Source: Arhodomonas sp051195215
GTDB taxonomy: Bacteria > Pseudomonadota > Gammaproteobacteria > Nitrococcales > Nitrococcaceae
NCBI RefSeq assembly: GCF_051195215.1
Contig: NZ_JBNAZM010000001.1
Location: 1 to 64,000 of the forward strand
Direction of reading: 5' to 3'
Length of the DNA stretch: 64,000 nucleotides
In this document: positions 53,691-61,158 of the stretch, piece after piece
Numbering within the stretch: the first letter of the stretch is position 1
Layout: each line of letters begins with the position of its first letter
The notes under the pieces: model-generated
What the model saw: the letters and a program-made list of their open reading frames with translations, nothing else
The model's database searches: none
What the model was told of the DNA's origin: nothing
Made by a program: the position numbers and the translations under genes

Positions 53691-54889
53691 TGCGAATCGC
53701 CGACTATCTGCGTCTGACATGGCGCACCGTGGTCGCCCTGCGGCTGCGCAGCGCGCTCACGGCGCTGGGCATCGCCATCGGCATCGCCGCGGTGATTCTG
53801 CTCACCTCCATCGGCGAGGGGCTGAACCGGTTCGTGCTCGCCGAGTTCAGCCAGTTCGGCACGAATATCATCGCCGTGAATCCGGGGCGCCAGTCCACCC
53901 ATGGCGCTTCCATCGGCATATTCGGCACGGTCAGCCCGCTGACCATCGACGACGCCGAGGCCTTGCGGCGTATACCCGGGGTACGCGCGTCGATGGGCGT
54001 CATCCAGGGTAACGCCGAGGTGGAATCCGGCCGCCGTGCCCGTCGCACGATGGTGCTCGGCGTCGGCGCCGAGATGCCCGCCGTGTTCTCGTTCGCACCC
54101 GCAATCGGCCGTTTCCTGCCGCCGGATGATCCCACGACCGCGCGGCCGCTGGCGGTGCTGGGGAGCAAGGTCCACGAGGAACTCTTCGGTGCCCGCGACG
54201 CGCTGGGCGAGCGGATACGCATCGCCGGCAGCCGGTTTCGGGTCGTCGGCGTGATGGCGAGCAAGGGCCAGATCCTCGGTTTCGACATGGATGATGCCGT
54301 CTACATCCCCACTGCGCGAGCGCTCGAGCTGTTCAACCGTGACGGTGTCATGGAGATTGACGTGCTCTACCGTGAGGGCCGCTCCGCCCGCGAGGTCGCC
54401 GAGGCCGTCGCGGCCGTGCTGACGGCACGTCACGGCCGCCGGGATTTCACCATGACCACCCAAGAGGAGATGCTGAGCACACTCGGCTCGGTGCTCGACG
54501 TGCTCACGTTCGCCGTGGGCGCGCTGGGTGCGATCTCGCTGGCCGTGGGCGCGGTGGGCATACTCACCATCATGACCATCGCAGTGCGCGAGCGTACCGC
54601 TGAAGTCGGCCTGTTGCGCGCGCTGGGCGCCAGCCGCGGTCAGGTCATGATGCTCTTTCTCGGTGAAGCAGTGGTACTGGCAACGCTCGGAGGCGCGACC
54701 GGGCTCGCGCTGGGGGCCGCCGGGGGGCAGCTCCTGAGGGTGGTGGTGCCGGGGTTGCCCGTGCACACCCCCTGGGAATTCGCCGTCGCCGCCATCGCGG
54801 TCGCGGGTCTGATCGGCCTGATCGCCGGCGCGTGGCCCGCCCGGCGCGCTGCCGACCTTGACCCCATCGATGCACTCCGCGCGGAATGA
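53690..54889 (+). CDS. MacB/FtsX-type ABC permease 2
   Basis: The protein has 399 aa from ATG 53690, overlapping the previous stop. Same layout as permease 1: N-terminal TM, periplasmic MacB-like core with G-T-N-I-I-A-V-N-P-G, then three TM helices, and the coupling segment R-T-A-E-V-G-L-L-R-A-L-G-A-S-R. The two permeases are paralogues and probably arose by duplication. With the adaptor and ATPase they form a complete tripartite exporter lacking only its outer-membrane channel. Confidence 0.93.
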   Translation: MRIADYLRLTWRTVVALRLRSALTALGIAIGIAAVILLTSIGEGLNRFVLAEFSQFGTNIIAVNPGRQSTHGASIGIFGTVSPLTIDDAEALRRIPGVRASMGVIQGNAEVESGRRARRTMVLGVGAEMPAVFSFAPAIGRFLPPDDPTTARPLAVLGSKVHEELFGARDALGERIRIAGSRFRVVGVMASKGQILGFDMDDAVYIPTARALELFNRDGVMEIDVLYREGRSAREVAEAVAAVLTARHGRRDFTMTTQEEMLSTLGSVLDVLTFAVGALGAISLAVGAVGILTIMTIAVRERTAEVGLLRALGASRGQVMMLFLGEAVVLATLGGATGLALGAAGGQLLRVVVPGLPVHTPWEFAVAAIAVAGLIGLIAGAWPARRAADLDPIDALRAE

Positions 54890-54922
54890 TGCAAGCAATG
54901 CCCGTGAACCGGTGAGGTTGCC

Positions 54923-56020
54923 ATGATCACGCTGTTTCTATGCGGTGACGTGATGACGGGGCGTGGCGTCGACCAGATCCTGCCTCACCCCGGCGATCCG
55001 CAGCTGCACGAGGCGTTCGTCCGGAATGCCCGTTATTACGTGGCCCTCGCCGAATCGGTCAATGGCTGCATTCAGCGCCCGGTGTCATTCGACTACATCT
55101 GGGGCGAGGCGCTCAGTGAGCTCGATGCCCGCGCCCCCGCGGCGCGGATCATCAATCTGGAGACCAGCGTCACGACCAGTGACGATGCCGCGCCGAAGGG
55201 CATCAACTACCGCATGCACCCGAGGAATGTGCCCTGTCTCACGGCTGCGGGTATCGACTGTTGCGTGCTCGCGAACAATCATGTGCTCGACTGGGGCAGC
55301 GCAGGCCTGCGGGAGACACTGCAGGTGCTCGACAACGCCGGGCTCGCGCATGCCGGTGCGGGGGCCGATGGCACGGCGGCCGCCTCCCCCGCCCGGCTGC
55401 CGATCGGTAACGGCGGACGTCTGCTGGTGTTCGCGGCAGCCACTGGTGACAGCGGCGTACCTCCGGGCTGGGCCGCGACGCCGGCAAACCCCGGCGTTCG
55501 CCGCCTGCCCGATCTCTCGGAGCAGACGCTCAGGGCGCTCGCCACCACTGTGACCGCGCAGCGTCGCCGCGGCGACATCGTGCTGTTCTCGCTGCACTGG
55601 GGCGGCAACTGGGGGTTCGAGGTGTCAGCGACCGCGCGCCGGTTCGCCCGCGGATTGATCGACAGGGCCGGCGTCGACGTGGTCCACGGCCATTCGTCAC
55701 ACCACGTCAAAGGACTGGAAGTCCACCGGAACCGCCTGATTCTTTATGGCTGCGGCGATTTTCTCAACGACTACGAGGGTATTGGCGGGCATGATCGTTA
55801 CCGTGGCGATCTTGGCCTGATGTACTTCCCGCGCCTGGATTCCGCCTCGGGACGGCTGCAGGGGCTGGACATGGTGCCCACGCGCATACGGCGGATGCGT
55901 ATCGAGCGTGCTCACGGCGAAGACCGGCAATGGCTGGCGCGGACCATGGTGCGCGAGTGTGCCCGCCTCGGTTCCCGGGTGCGATACGGCGACGACGGCC
56001 CTTTGACGCTCGGGCCCTGA
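54923..56020 (+). CDS. CapA-like (PGA_cap) metallophosphatase-family protein
   Basis: The protein has 365 aa. Motifs of the CapA/calcineurin-like fold are present: G-D-V-M-T-G-R (about 8-14), I-N-L-E-T-S, A-N-N-H-V-L-D, L-H-W-G and H-G-H-S-S-H. CapA proteins take part in poly-gamma-glutamate synthesis or anchoring, but many free-standing homologues are of unknown role; no capB or capC gene is nearby. No signal peptide or TM is seen, so it seems cytoplasmic. Starts 33 bp after the ABC operon and lies just before a kinase-like gene. Confidence 0.85.
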   Translation: MITLFLCGDVMTGRGVDQILPHPGDPQLHEAFVRNARYYVALAESVNGCIQRPVSFDYIWGEALSELDARAPAARIINLETSVTTSDDAAPKGINYRMHPRNVPCLTAAGIDCCVLANNHVLDWGSAGLRETLQVLDNAGLAHAGAGADGTAAASPARLPIGNGGRLLVFAAATGDSGVPPGWAATPANPGVRRLPDLSEQTLRALATTVTAQRRRGDIVLFSLHWGGNWGFEVSATARRFARGLIDRAGVDVVHGHSSHHVKGLEVHRNRLILYGCGDFLNDYEGIGGHDRYRGDLGLMYFPRLDSASGRLQGLDMVPTRIRRMRIERAHGEDRQWLARTMVRECARLGSRVRYGDDGPLTLGP

Positions 56021-56044
56021 TCGACCGGCGAGGGTGAGCACGGA

Positions 56045-57067
56045 ATGCAGACAGCGTCTTTGCAAGCACAACGGGAGCGCCAGCGCGAGGTGGTCGATTA
56101 CCTGGCTCGGAGCGCCGGTGCCGGCGACGACCACGATGGCGTGGAAGTGCTGGAGACGCACCTGTCGTGGCTCTTCCTCACCGCCTCGACCGTTCTCAAG
56201 CTCAAGAAGCCGCTGCAATACGCCTACCTGGATTACTCGAGCGTAGCGGCCCGGCGCAGACAGTGCGCGGCGGAAGTCCGCCTCAACCGCCGTCTGGCAC
56301 CGGCCGTCTACCTCGGCGTGAGCGCTGTCACGGAGACGGTCGCGAATGGTCTCGCCCTGGATGGTAACGGCGCGGCTGTCGAGCACCTGGTGCGGATGCG
56401 GCGCCTGCCCGCTGCCGCCAGCCTGGAGCGACTGCTGGAATGTGGCGGGCCTTCTTTGCAGTGCGTGGATGCTCTGGCCACCACCCTGACCCGTTTTTAC
56501 GAGAAGCTACCCGGCGCCTGCCGGAGTCCGGATCATTACCTGGCGCGGTTGTACCAGGACATCCAGGCTGACCTAGAGGCCCTCACCGCGCCACGCTACG
56601 GGCTCGACCGGTCGCTGGTTCGGCGCGTGGGCAATGCGCTCACGCGGATGGTGGACGCGCAGGCGTCGACACTAATGGAGCGCGCCCGGGCCGGCCGGGT
56701 CGTGGAAGGCCATGGCGACCTCAGGCCGGAGCACGTCTATTTCTCCCCGCAGCCCGTGGTCATCGACTGTCTGGAATTCAGCCGTGATCTGCGCACGCTG
56801 GACGCCGTCGACGAGCTCGGCCTGCTCGCCATGGAATGCGAGCGCCGGCAGGCGGGCTGGGTGGGCAGGCGACTCGTCCGCCGCTATGCCGAGTTGGCCG
56901 CTGACGAGCCGACCGCCAGGCTCTGCGCGTTATTCATGGCCCGCCGTGCCCTGCTCTGGGCGAAGCTCGGTGTCTGGCACCTGGACAGGGACCCGGCGCG
57001 CGATCGTGACAAGTGGATGCACCGCGCCGTCGAGTATCTCACCCTGGCACAGCGATATGTGCTCTAG
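56045..57067 (+). CDS. Aminoglycoside-phosphotransferase-like kinase
   Basis: The protein has 340 aa. The kinase-like core has V-L-K-L-K-K-P (putative ATP Lys, about residue 57), the catalytic loop G-H-G-D-L-R-P-E-H and the metal-binding I-D-C-L-E-F. The pattern fits the stand-alone APH-like proteins that are often fused to a P-loop kinase domain; that second domain is missing here. Substrate unknown; drug resistance should not be assumed. It starts 24 bp after the CapA-like gene and is probably co-transcribed. Confidence 0.8.
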   Translation: MQTASLQAQRERQREVVDYLARSAGAGDDHDGVEVLETHLSWLFLTASTVLKLKKPLQYAYLDYSSVAARRRQCAAEVRLNRRLAPAVYLGVSAVTETVANGLALDGNGAAVEHLVRMRRLPAAASLERLLECGGPSLQCVDALATTLTRFYEKLPGACRSPDHYLARLYQDIQADLEALTAPRYGLDRSLVRRVGNALTRMVDAQASTLMERARAGRVVEGHGDLRPEHVYFSPQPVVIDCLEFSRDLRTLDAVDELGLLAMECERRQAGWVGRRLVRRYAELAADEPTARLCALFMARRALLWAKLGVWHLDRDPARDRDKWMHRAVEYLTLAQRYVL

Positions 57068-57208
57068 CCCGACTCCCCGATCAGCGAATACGCGCCCCGC
57101 GCATCGTTGCACGTCGATTCGCGACGAAACCGCACACACCGTCGGCTCGATGCGCGAGCAGGCGGTTGCGGAGATGGGAGCAGAACGCGCGCCGGGTGAC
57201 CGCGCACG

Positions 57209-58198
57209 TTACCACGCCTCCATCATATCGACGACCGAGTGATTTTCGTGCATGCAGCGGATTGCCCCGGCGACCAGAGGTGTCGTATCCACGACGTCCA
57301 GTCGCGCCTGCCGCAGCGCTGGCGAGAGACGAAATGGCGGCACGGTGTCGGCGATCAGCAGTCGTTCCAGAGACGCCTCCGCCAGGACTCGGCTGGCATC
57401 CCCGGTGAACAGACCGTGAGTGGCGACGGCGTAGACGCGTTGTGCGCCGCCCTGCTGACAGGCCGCGGCCGCACGCGCAATGGTGCCGCCGGTGCTCACG
57501 AGGTCATCCACGATGATGGCGGTCTTGCCGGCGACGTCGCCCACCATCGCGTCGCCGGACACTATCCCCTCGCTGCGTTTCTTCTCCAGGAACGCCATGC
57601 TGGGGGTGATGGCGGTTCGCTCGGCCAGGGTTTCCCTGAGGTGCTCCGCGCGTTTGTAGCCGCCGGTGTCCGGGGAGACGATCGCAAGCTCGCCATCGGT
57701 CATTGCGTCCGTGAGCGCCCGGGCGAACAGCGGCCGCGCTTCCAGATGTACCGTGGGCACGCGGAAGGCGTTCTCGAACGCCGCGGGATTGTGCACGTCG
57801 ACCGCAACGACGCGGTCCACGCCCATGGATTCGATGAGCTCCGCCAGATACCGGGTGGTGACCGGGTCATGGGGTTTGGTCCGACGATCCTTGCGGGCGT
57901 AGGCGAGATAGGGAATCACCGCCGTTACCCGCTCGGTCTGGGCGTCCCGTAGTGTTCCCAGCAAAAACAGCAGGTGCAGGAGCTTGTCGTTCACGCTCTG
58001 CTCGGCGTCACCGTAGAGGGCCTGAATGACGTAGACATCGCGCCCGCGCACGCTCTCCAATGGGCGGCTTTTGTGCTCGCCATCCTCGAAGGCGCGTTCC
58101 TCGTGCGCCGTCAAACGGCTGTCCAATGCAGCCGCCACCCGGTGGCCGTATTCCGCGCTCGCCGCCGGGGCGAATAGCGAAAGGTCGCTCTGGCTCAT
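57209..58198 (-). CDS. prs: Ribose-phosphate pyrophosphokinase
   Basis: About 329 aa from ATG 58198. Two PRTase-like domains; the N-terminal part has the F-E-D-G-E segment, the conserved Y-L-A-Y-A-R-K-D-R, and the PRPP-binding loop reads V-D-D-L-V-S-T-G-G-T-I (about 225). It makes PRPP from ribose 5-phosphate and ATP. Placement in a stress and storage island rather than near ispE suggests a secondary Prs copy with a specialised role. An FNR-type box 61 bp upstream is shared with the divergent phasin-like gene. Confidence 0.92.
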   Translation of the reverse strand: MSQSDLSLFAPAASAEYGHRVAAALDSRLTAHEERAFEDGEHKSRPLESVRGRDVYVIQALYGDAEQSVNDKLLHLLFLLGTLRDAQTERVTAVIPYLAYARKDRRTKPHDPVTTRYLAELIESMGVDRVVAVDVHNPAAFENAFRVPTVHLEARPLFARALTDAMTDGELAIVSPDTGGYKRAEHLRETLAERTAITPSMAFLEKKRSEGIVSGDAMVGDVAGKTAIIVDDLVSTGGTIARAAAACQQGGAQRVYAVATHGLFTGDASRVLAEASLERLLIADTVPPFRLSPALRQARLDVVDTTPLVAGAIRCMHENHSVVDMMEAW

Positions 58199-58259
58199 AC
58201 GTTCCGATTCCGGTCGAATCCCATATTTGAGCTGTAGCACATTCGCGCGATGCCCACCG

Positions 58260-58273
58260 TTGACACACGTCAA
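58260..58273. promoter_or_regulatory. FNR/CRP-type box between prs and phasin-like gene
   Basis: TTGAC-ACAC-GTCAA is a perfect palindrome. On the minus side TGCTACAGC (58239 down to 58231) resembles the TGCTATA motifs before phaC and the 43844 gene, at 33 bp from the box centre. On the plus side the best match (TACGAG near 58293) is weak. Confidence 0.62.
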
Positions 58274-58390
58274 TGCCGCTATTGGTCACCCATACGAGAC
58301 TCACAGTTCGGGGATGAAGGGTAACGGGCATCGCCGTGAGTCACGGACTTGCGGATCGACACAGTCAGCTATTCGGAGTTGGTGGAGTTC

Positions 58391-58909
58391 ATGACAGAGA
58401 GCACGCAACCCCAGGAATTCATGGCGCTGGAGGCCCGTTGGCTTCGGATCTGCCAGGATCTGACCGTCGGGACCCTGAACCGCATGAGTGCCCTGCCGAC
58501 GAACCCCGGCGGCTGGGATGGACCGTACCGGGAAATACTCGGGGTCGCCCGTCGGGCGGTCGACGACACCCTCGCGCTGGAACGCGACTGGGTGGATGCC
58601 TGCACGCGGTTCGAGGAATCCGTGCCCTACACGGAGCCTTTCGCCAAGGGCAATGCCACACTCGTGCGCGCCGCTATCGATGGCCGCGAGCCGCTATGGC
58701 ATGCATGGTTCGACGCTGCCGAACATCTGGCCGATGCCGGCCCGGCTGCGAATGCGCTGGCATTCCCTGTAAATGCGGCGTTTCAGGCGTGGAAGGATGC
58801 CATGGAAGGCATACAGCAAACGGCGGCGGAGACCGCTGCGCCGCAATCGGCCGCCAAGACCGGGCAGACTGCGGAAAAGCCGGCAAAGGGGACCAAGGCG
58901 TCCAGTTGA
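58391..58909 (+). CDS. Phasin-like PHA granule-associated protein (putative)
   Basis: About 172 aa from ATG 58391 (GGAG three bases upstream); an in-frame TTG at 58349 is less likely. All-helical and amphipathic, with W-F-D-A-A-E-H-L and A-F-Q-A-W-K-D-A-M-E-G-I, and a low-complexity Ala/Lys/Pro-rich tail (about 148-172) like those of granule and DNA-binding phasins or PhaM/PhaF. A PHA synthase is encoded in the window and both have an FNR-type box. The assignment rests on composition and context, not on a clear domain match. Confidence 0.55.
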   Translation: MTESTQPQEFMALEARWLRICQDLTVGTLNRMSALPTNPGGWDGPYREILGVARRAVDDTLALERDWVDACTRFEESVPYTEPFAKGNATLVRAAIDGREPLWHAWFDAAEHLADAGPAANALAFPVNAAFQAWKDAMEGIQQTAAETAAPQSAAKTGQTAEKPAKGTKASS

Positions 58910-59124
58910 TGCAACGCGTCCGGGTGGCCGTATGGGCTGCCCGGGCCTTCCACGCACCGCGGTGATCGTCTGTGCGACGCGCACCGGCGCGATTCCTCTC
59001 TCACGTTCGTGTGCCCAGGGCCAGTAGCGCGCCGGTAGTAGCGATTCGAGCTACCTCGTCGCTGGGTCGCTCTTCGTGAGCGTTGGCTCTGCGTTTCCCC
59101 GTTCAGGAACCGCGGAGTAACTCT

Positions 59125-59835
59125 CTATTCCCCCGAGCGGTCATTGCCCCCGGTCCGTTTCCCGTCCAGGTATTGCAGAAACCACTCGCAGGCCAGCTCG
59201 GAGACGCGTTCCAGCGCGCCGCGCTCCTGAAACAAGTGCGTGGCGCCGGGAACGATCTCGATGCGCGCGACACGACGCATCGGGCGGGCGGCGCGGCGGT
59301 TGAGATCCAGGACCAGCGGGTCGTTCCCACCCACGATCAGCAACGTGGGCGCGCGCACCCGGTCCAGATAGCGCTCCGCCAGGTCCGGACGTCCGCCCCG
59401 GGAGACGACCGCGGAGACGCGGTCGGGGCGTCGGGCCGCCGCGATCAGCGCCGCGGCGGCGCCCGTGCTCGCGCCGAAATATCCCACCGGCAGGCCGGCG
59501 AGCGTGTCCTGGTCCGACAGCCAGTCCGTAGCGGCGACCAGACGGCTGGCAAGCAGCGGGATATCAAAGCGGTACTCGCGGGTGACCTCGTCCTCCCGCT
59601 CTTCCGCCGCGGTCAGAAGATCGAGGAGCACCGTCGCCAGTCCGCTGTCGACCAGTCGTGCGGCAACGGCACGATTGCGGGGGCTCAGCCGGCTGCTGCC
59701 GCTGCCGTGGGCGAATACCACCACGCCGTAGGCGGCGGCGCTGCGCGGCCGGGTGACATCGGCGCTCAGACGCACGTCTTCCGCTTCGATGACGACGGAG
59801 GTGGCAACCGGTGCCGGCGCGTCACGATCTGTCAT
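59125..59835 (-). CDS. Dienelactone hydrolase-like alpha/beta hydrolase
   Basis: The protein has 236 aa. Oxyanion region F-A-H-G-S-G-S-S; nucleophile Ser in F-G-A-S-T-G-A-A (about 121); acid Asp in G-G-N-D-P-L-V; His in G-A-T-H-L-F. This is a full alpha/beta-hydrolase triad of the DLH-like group. Such hydrolases accompany phosphoribosyltransferases and Hsp20 genes in stress islands. It is followed upstream by a CBS and an hsp20 gene on the same strand, with gaps of 53 and 144 bp. Substrate unknown. Confidence 0.85.
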   Translation of the reverse strand: MTDRDAPAPVATSVVIEAEDVRLSADVTRPRSAAAYGVVVFAHGSGSSRLSPRNRAVAARLVDSGLATVLLDLLTAAEEREDEVTREYRFDIPLLASRLVAATDWLSDQDTLAGLPVGYFGASTGAAAALIAAARRPDRVSAVVSRGGRPDLAERYLDRVRAPTLLIVGGNDPLVLDLNRRAARPMRRVARIEIVPGATHLFQERGALERVSELACEWFLQYLDGKRTGGNDRSGE

Positions 59836-59888
59836 GGCGGTGCCTCCCGCAGGGCCGCGGGTCCAGCGGCTCCGATGCTCGGAATCCC

Positions 59889-60338
59889 TCAGGGGCGGCG
59901 CGCTTGCTCGCGTTCGCGTTGGCGCTCGACGACAGCGGCCAGGTCGTCGAGCATCTCCGCGAGCAGCCCGATGACGTCGTCCACGGCAATCAGGCCGACC
60001 AAATCCCCCGCATCGTCGACGACCGGTACCCGACGCACGGCCTGATGGCGCATCAGCTCCAGGGCGTCGAAGAGGCTGTCATCCTCGCGTACCAGATAGG
60101 CCGACTCGGTGACGATGTCGCGCAGCGCGAGGGTCTCCGCCTGCAACCCGGTAGCCATGACCTCCACCACCAGGTCCCGATCGGTCACGATGCCTGTCGG
60201 GCGACGGACGTCACCACGGTCCTCGACCAGGACCACATCGCCAATGTGCTGCTCGCGCATGAGTTTCGCCGCGGCCGCCACCGACTCGTCGCCACGCATG
60301 ATGATGACGTCACGGGTGCAATACTCGCCCACTGACAT
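59889..60338 (-). CDS. Two-CBS-domain protein
   Basis: About 149 aa from ATG 60338, with GGGAGGGG six bases upstream. Two CBS motifs (about 5-62 and 70-128; G-I-V-T-D-R-D-L-V-V and G-L-I-A-V-D-D-V) and a charged C-terminal helix. The T-D-R-D-L motif is typical of CBS proteins of the low-oxygen and stress type. Third CBS-pair protein of this window. It may respond to adenine nucleotides or NAD(H). Confidence 0.9.
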   Translation of the reverse strand: MSVGEYCTRDVIIMRGDESVAAAAKLMREQHIGDVVLVEDRGDVRRPTGIVTDRDLVVEVMATGLQAETLALRDIVTESAYLVREDDSLFDALELMRHQAVRRVPVVDDAGDLVGLIAVDDVIGLLAEMLDDLAAVVERQREREQARRP

Positions 60339-60482
60339 GACCGGCCCCTCCCGACGGGCACGGCTCAGGCCGCACCCGGATAGTTTACGAACGCGGTCAT
60401 GGGTTTGCCACCGCTCGGCGCGCTCCCGAGGTGCCACGGCGGCGTGGCGCGACACCGGAGGTGGCGATACCCATGCGCGATC

Positions 60483-60989
60483 CTACTTCACCTCGATCCG
60501 CCGCCGCCGGGATTCCTTGATTTTCGGCAGGGTCAACTCGAGGATGCCATCCTTGAACTCGCCTTTCGCCTTGTCCGCGTCCACATCCCCGGGCAGCGCC
60601 ACGGTGCGCGCGAACGCGCCTTGCGTGATCTCGCAGCGATAATAATCGCCGCCCTCGTCCCGTGTCTCGCTGCGGGTCTCGCCCTTGATCGTCACCGTGT
60701 CGTCGGTCACCGAGACATCGATATCCTCACGTTTGATGCCCGGGACCTCGGCACGCACCACGATCTCCTTGTCACGGTCGACGACGTCGACCTTCGGCAG
60801 CCGTGGCTCCATGGCGGCGAACTGGTCCCAGGGCGGACGCTGCCATCGCGCCGGCCGCAACCATCCGCGATTGAAGACGTCCTCGAAGAACCGCTCCATC
60901 TCCTCCCACGGCGCCCATCCGCGGGAGGCAGGGGCCGGCGTGGTGGTCTCGGGGGACCGGGAAACGTCTTTCCCGCTTTCGTTGGCCAT
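60483..60989 (-). CDS. Small heat-shock protein, Hsp20/alpha-crystallin family
   Basis: The protein has 168 aa. The alpha-crystallin domain covers about 60-155, with V-R-A-E-V-P-G-I-K-R-E-D-I-D-V-S and the end motif A-K-G-E-F-K-D-G-I-L-E-L-T-L-P-K. ATP-independent chaperone that holds unfolded proteins; in PHA producers, Hsp20 proteins also associate with granules. The C-terminal I-x-I/V motif is weak (R-R-I-E-V-K). An FNR-type box lies 117 bp upstream. Confidence 0.95.
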   Translation of the reverse strand: MANESGKDVSRSPETTTPAPASRGWAPWEEMERFFEDVFNRGWLRPARWQRPPWDQFAAMEPRLPKVDVVDRDKEIVVRAEVPGIKREDIDVSVTDDTVTIKGETRSETRDEGGDYYRCEITQGAFARTVALPGDVDADKAKGEFKDGILELTLPKIKESRRRRIEVK

Positions 60990-61105
60990 GTCACATACTC
61001 CTTCGGCCTAGCCGATCGTTGTACAACCAGACGCGCGGAATGCAGGATCGAATGACGTGAAAATCGACCCTCGAGGCAATCTAGATCGCGGGGTGGCGGT
61101 ACACG

Positions 61106-61119
61106 TTGACGTGAATCAA
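61106..61119 (-). promoter_or_regulatory. FNR/CRP-type box upstream of hsp20
   Basis: Plus strand TTGAC-GTGA-ATCAA; all ten half-site positions fit TTGAY-N4-RTCAA. A -10-like TAGATT on the minus strand (61083 down to 61078) is centred 32 bp from the box centre, leaving a leader of about 80 bases. Confidence 0.66.
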
Positions 61120-61158
61120 CGGCCAAGGTAGTAGCACGAGCCGTCAATCAGGGCGGGT

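Noticed and set aside
56045..57067. Reading the APH-like protein as an antibiotic-resistance gene
   Set aside because: The fold is shared by many kinases, the protein fits a stand-alone APH-like group of unknown substrate, and nothing around it suggests resistance.
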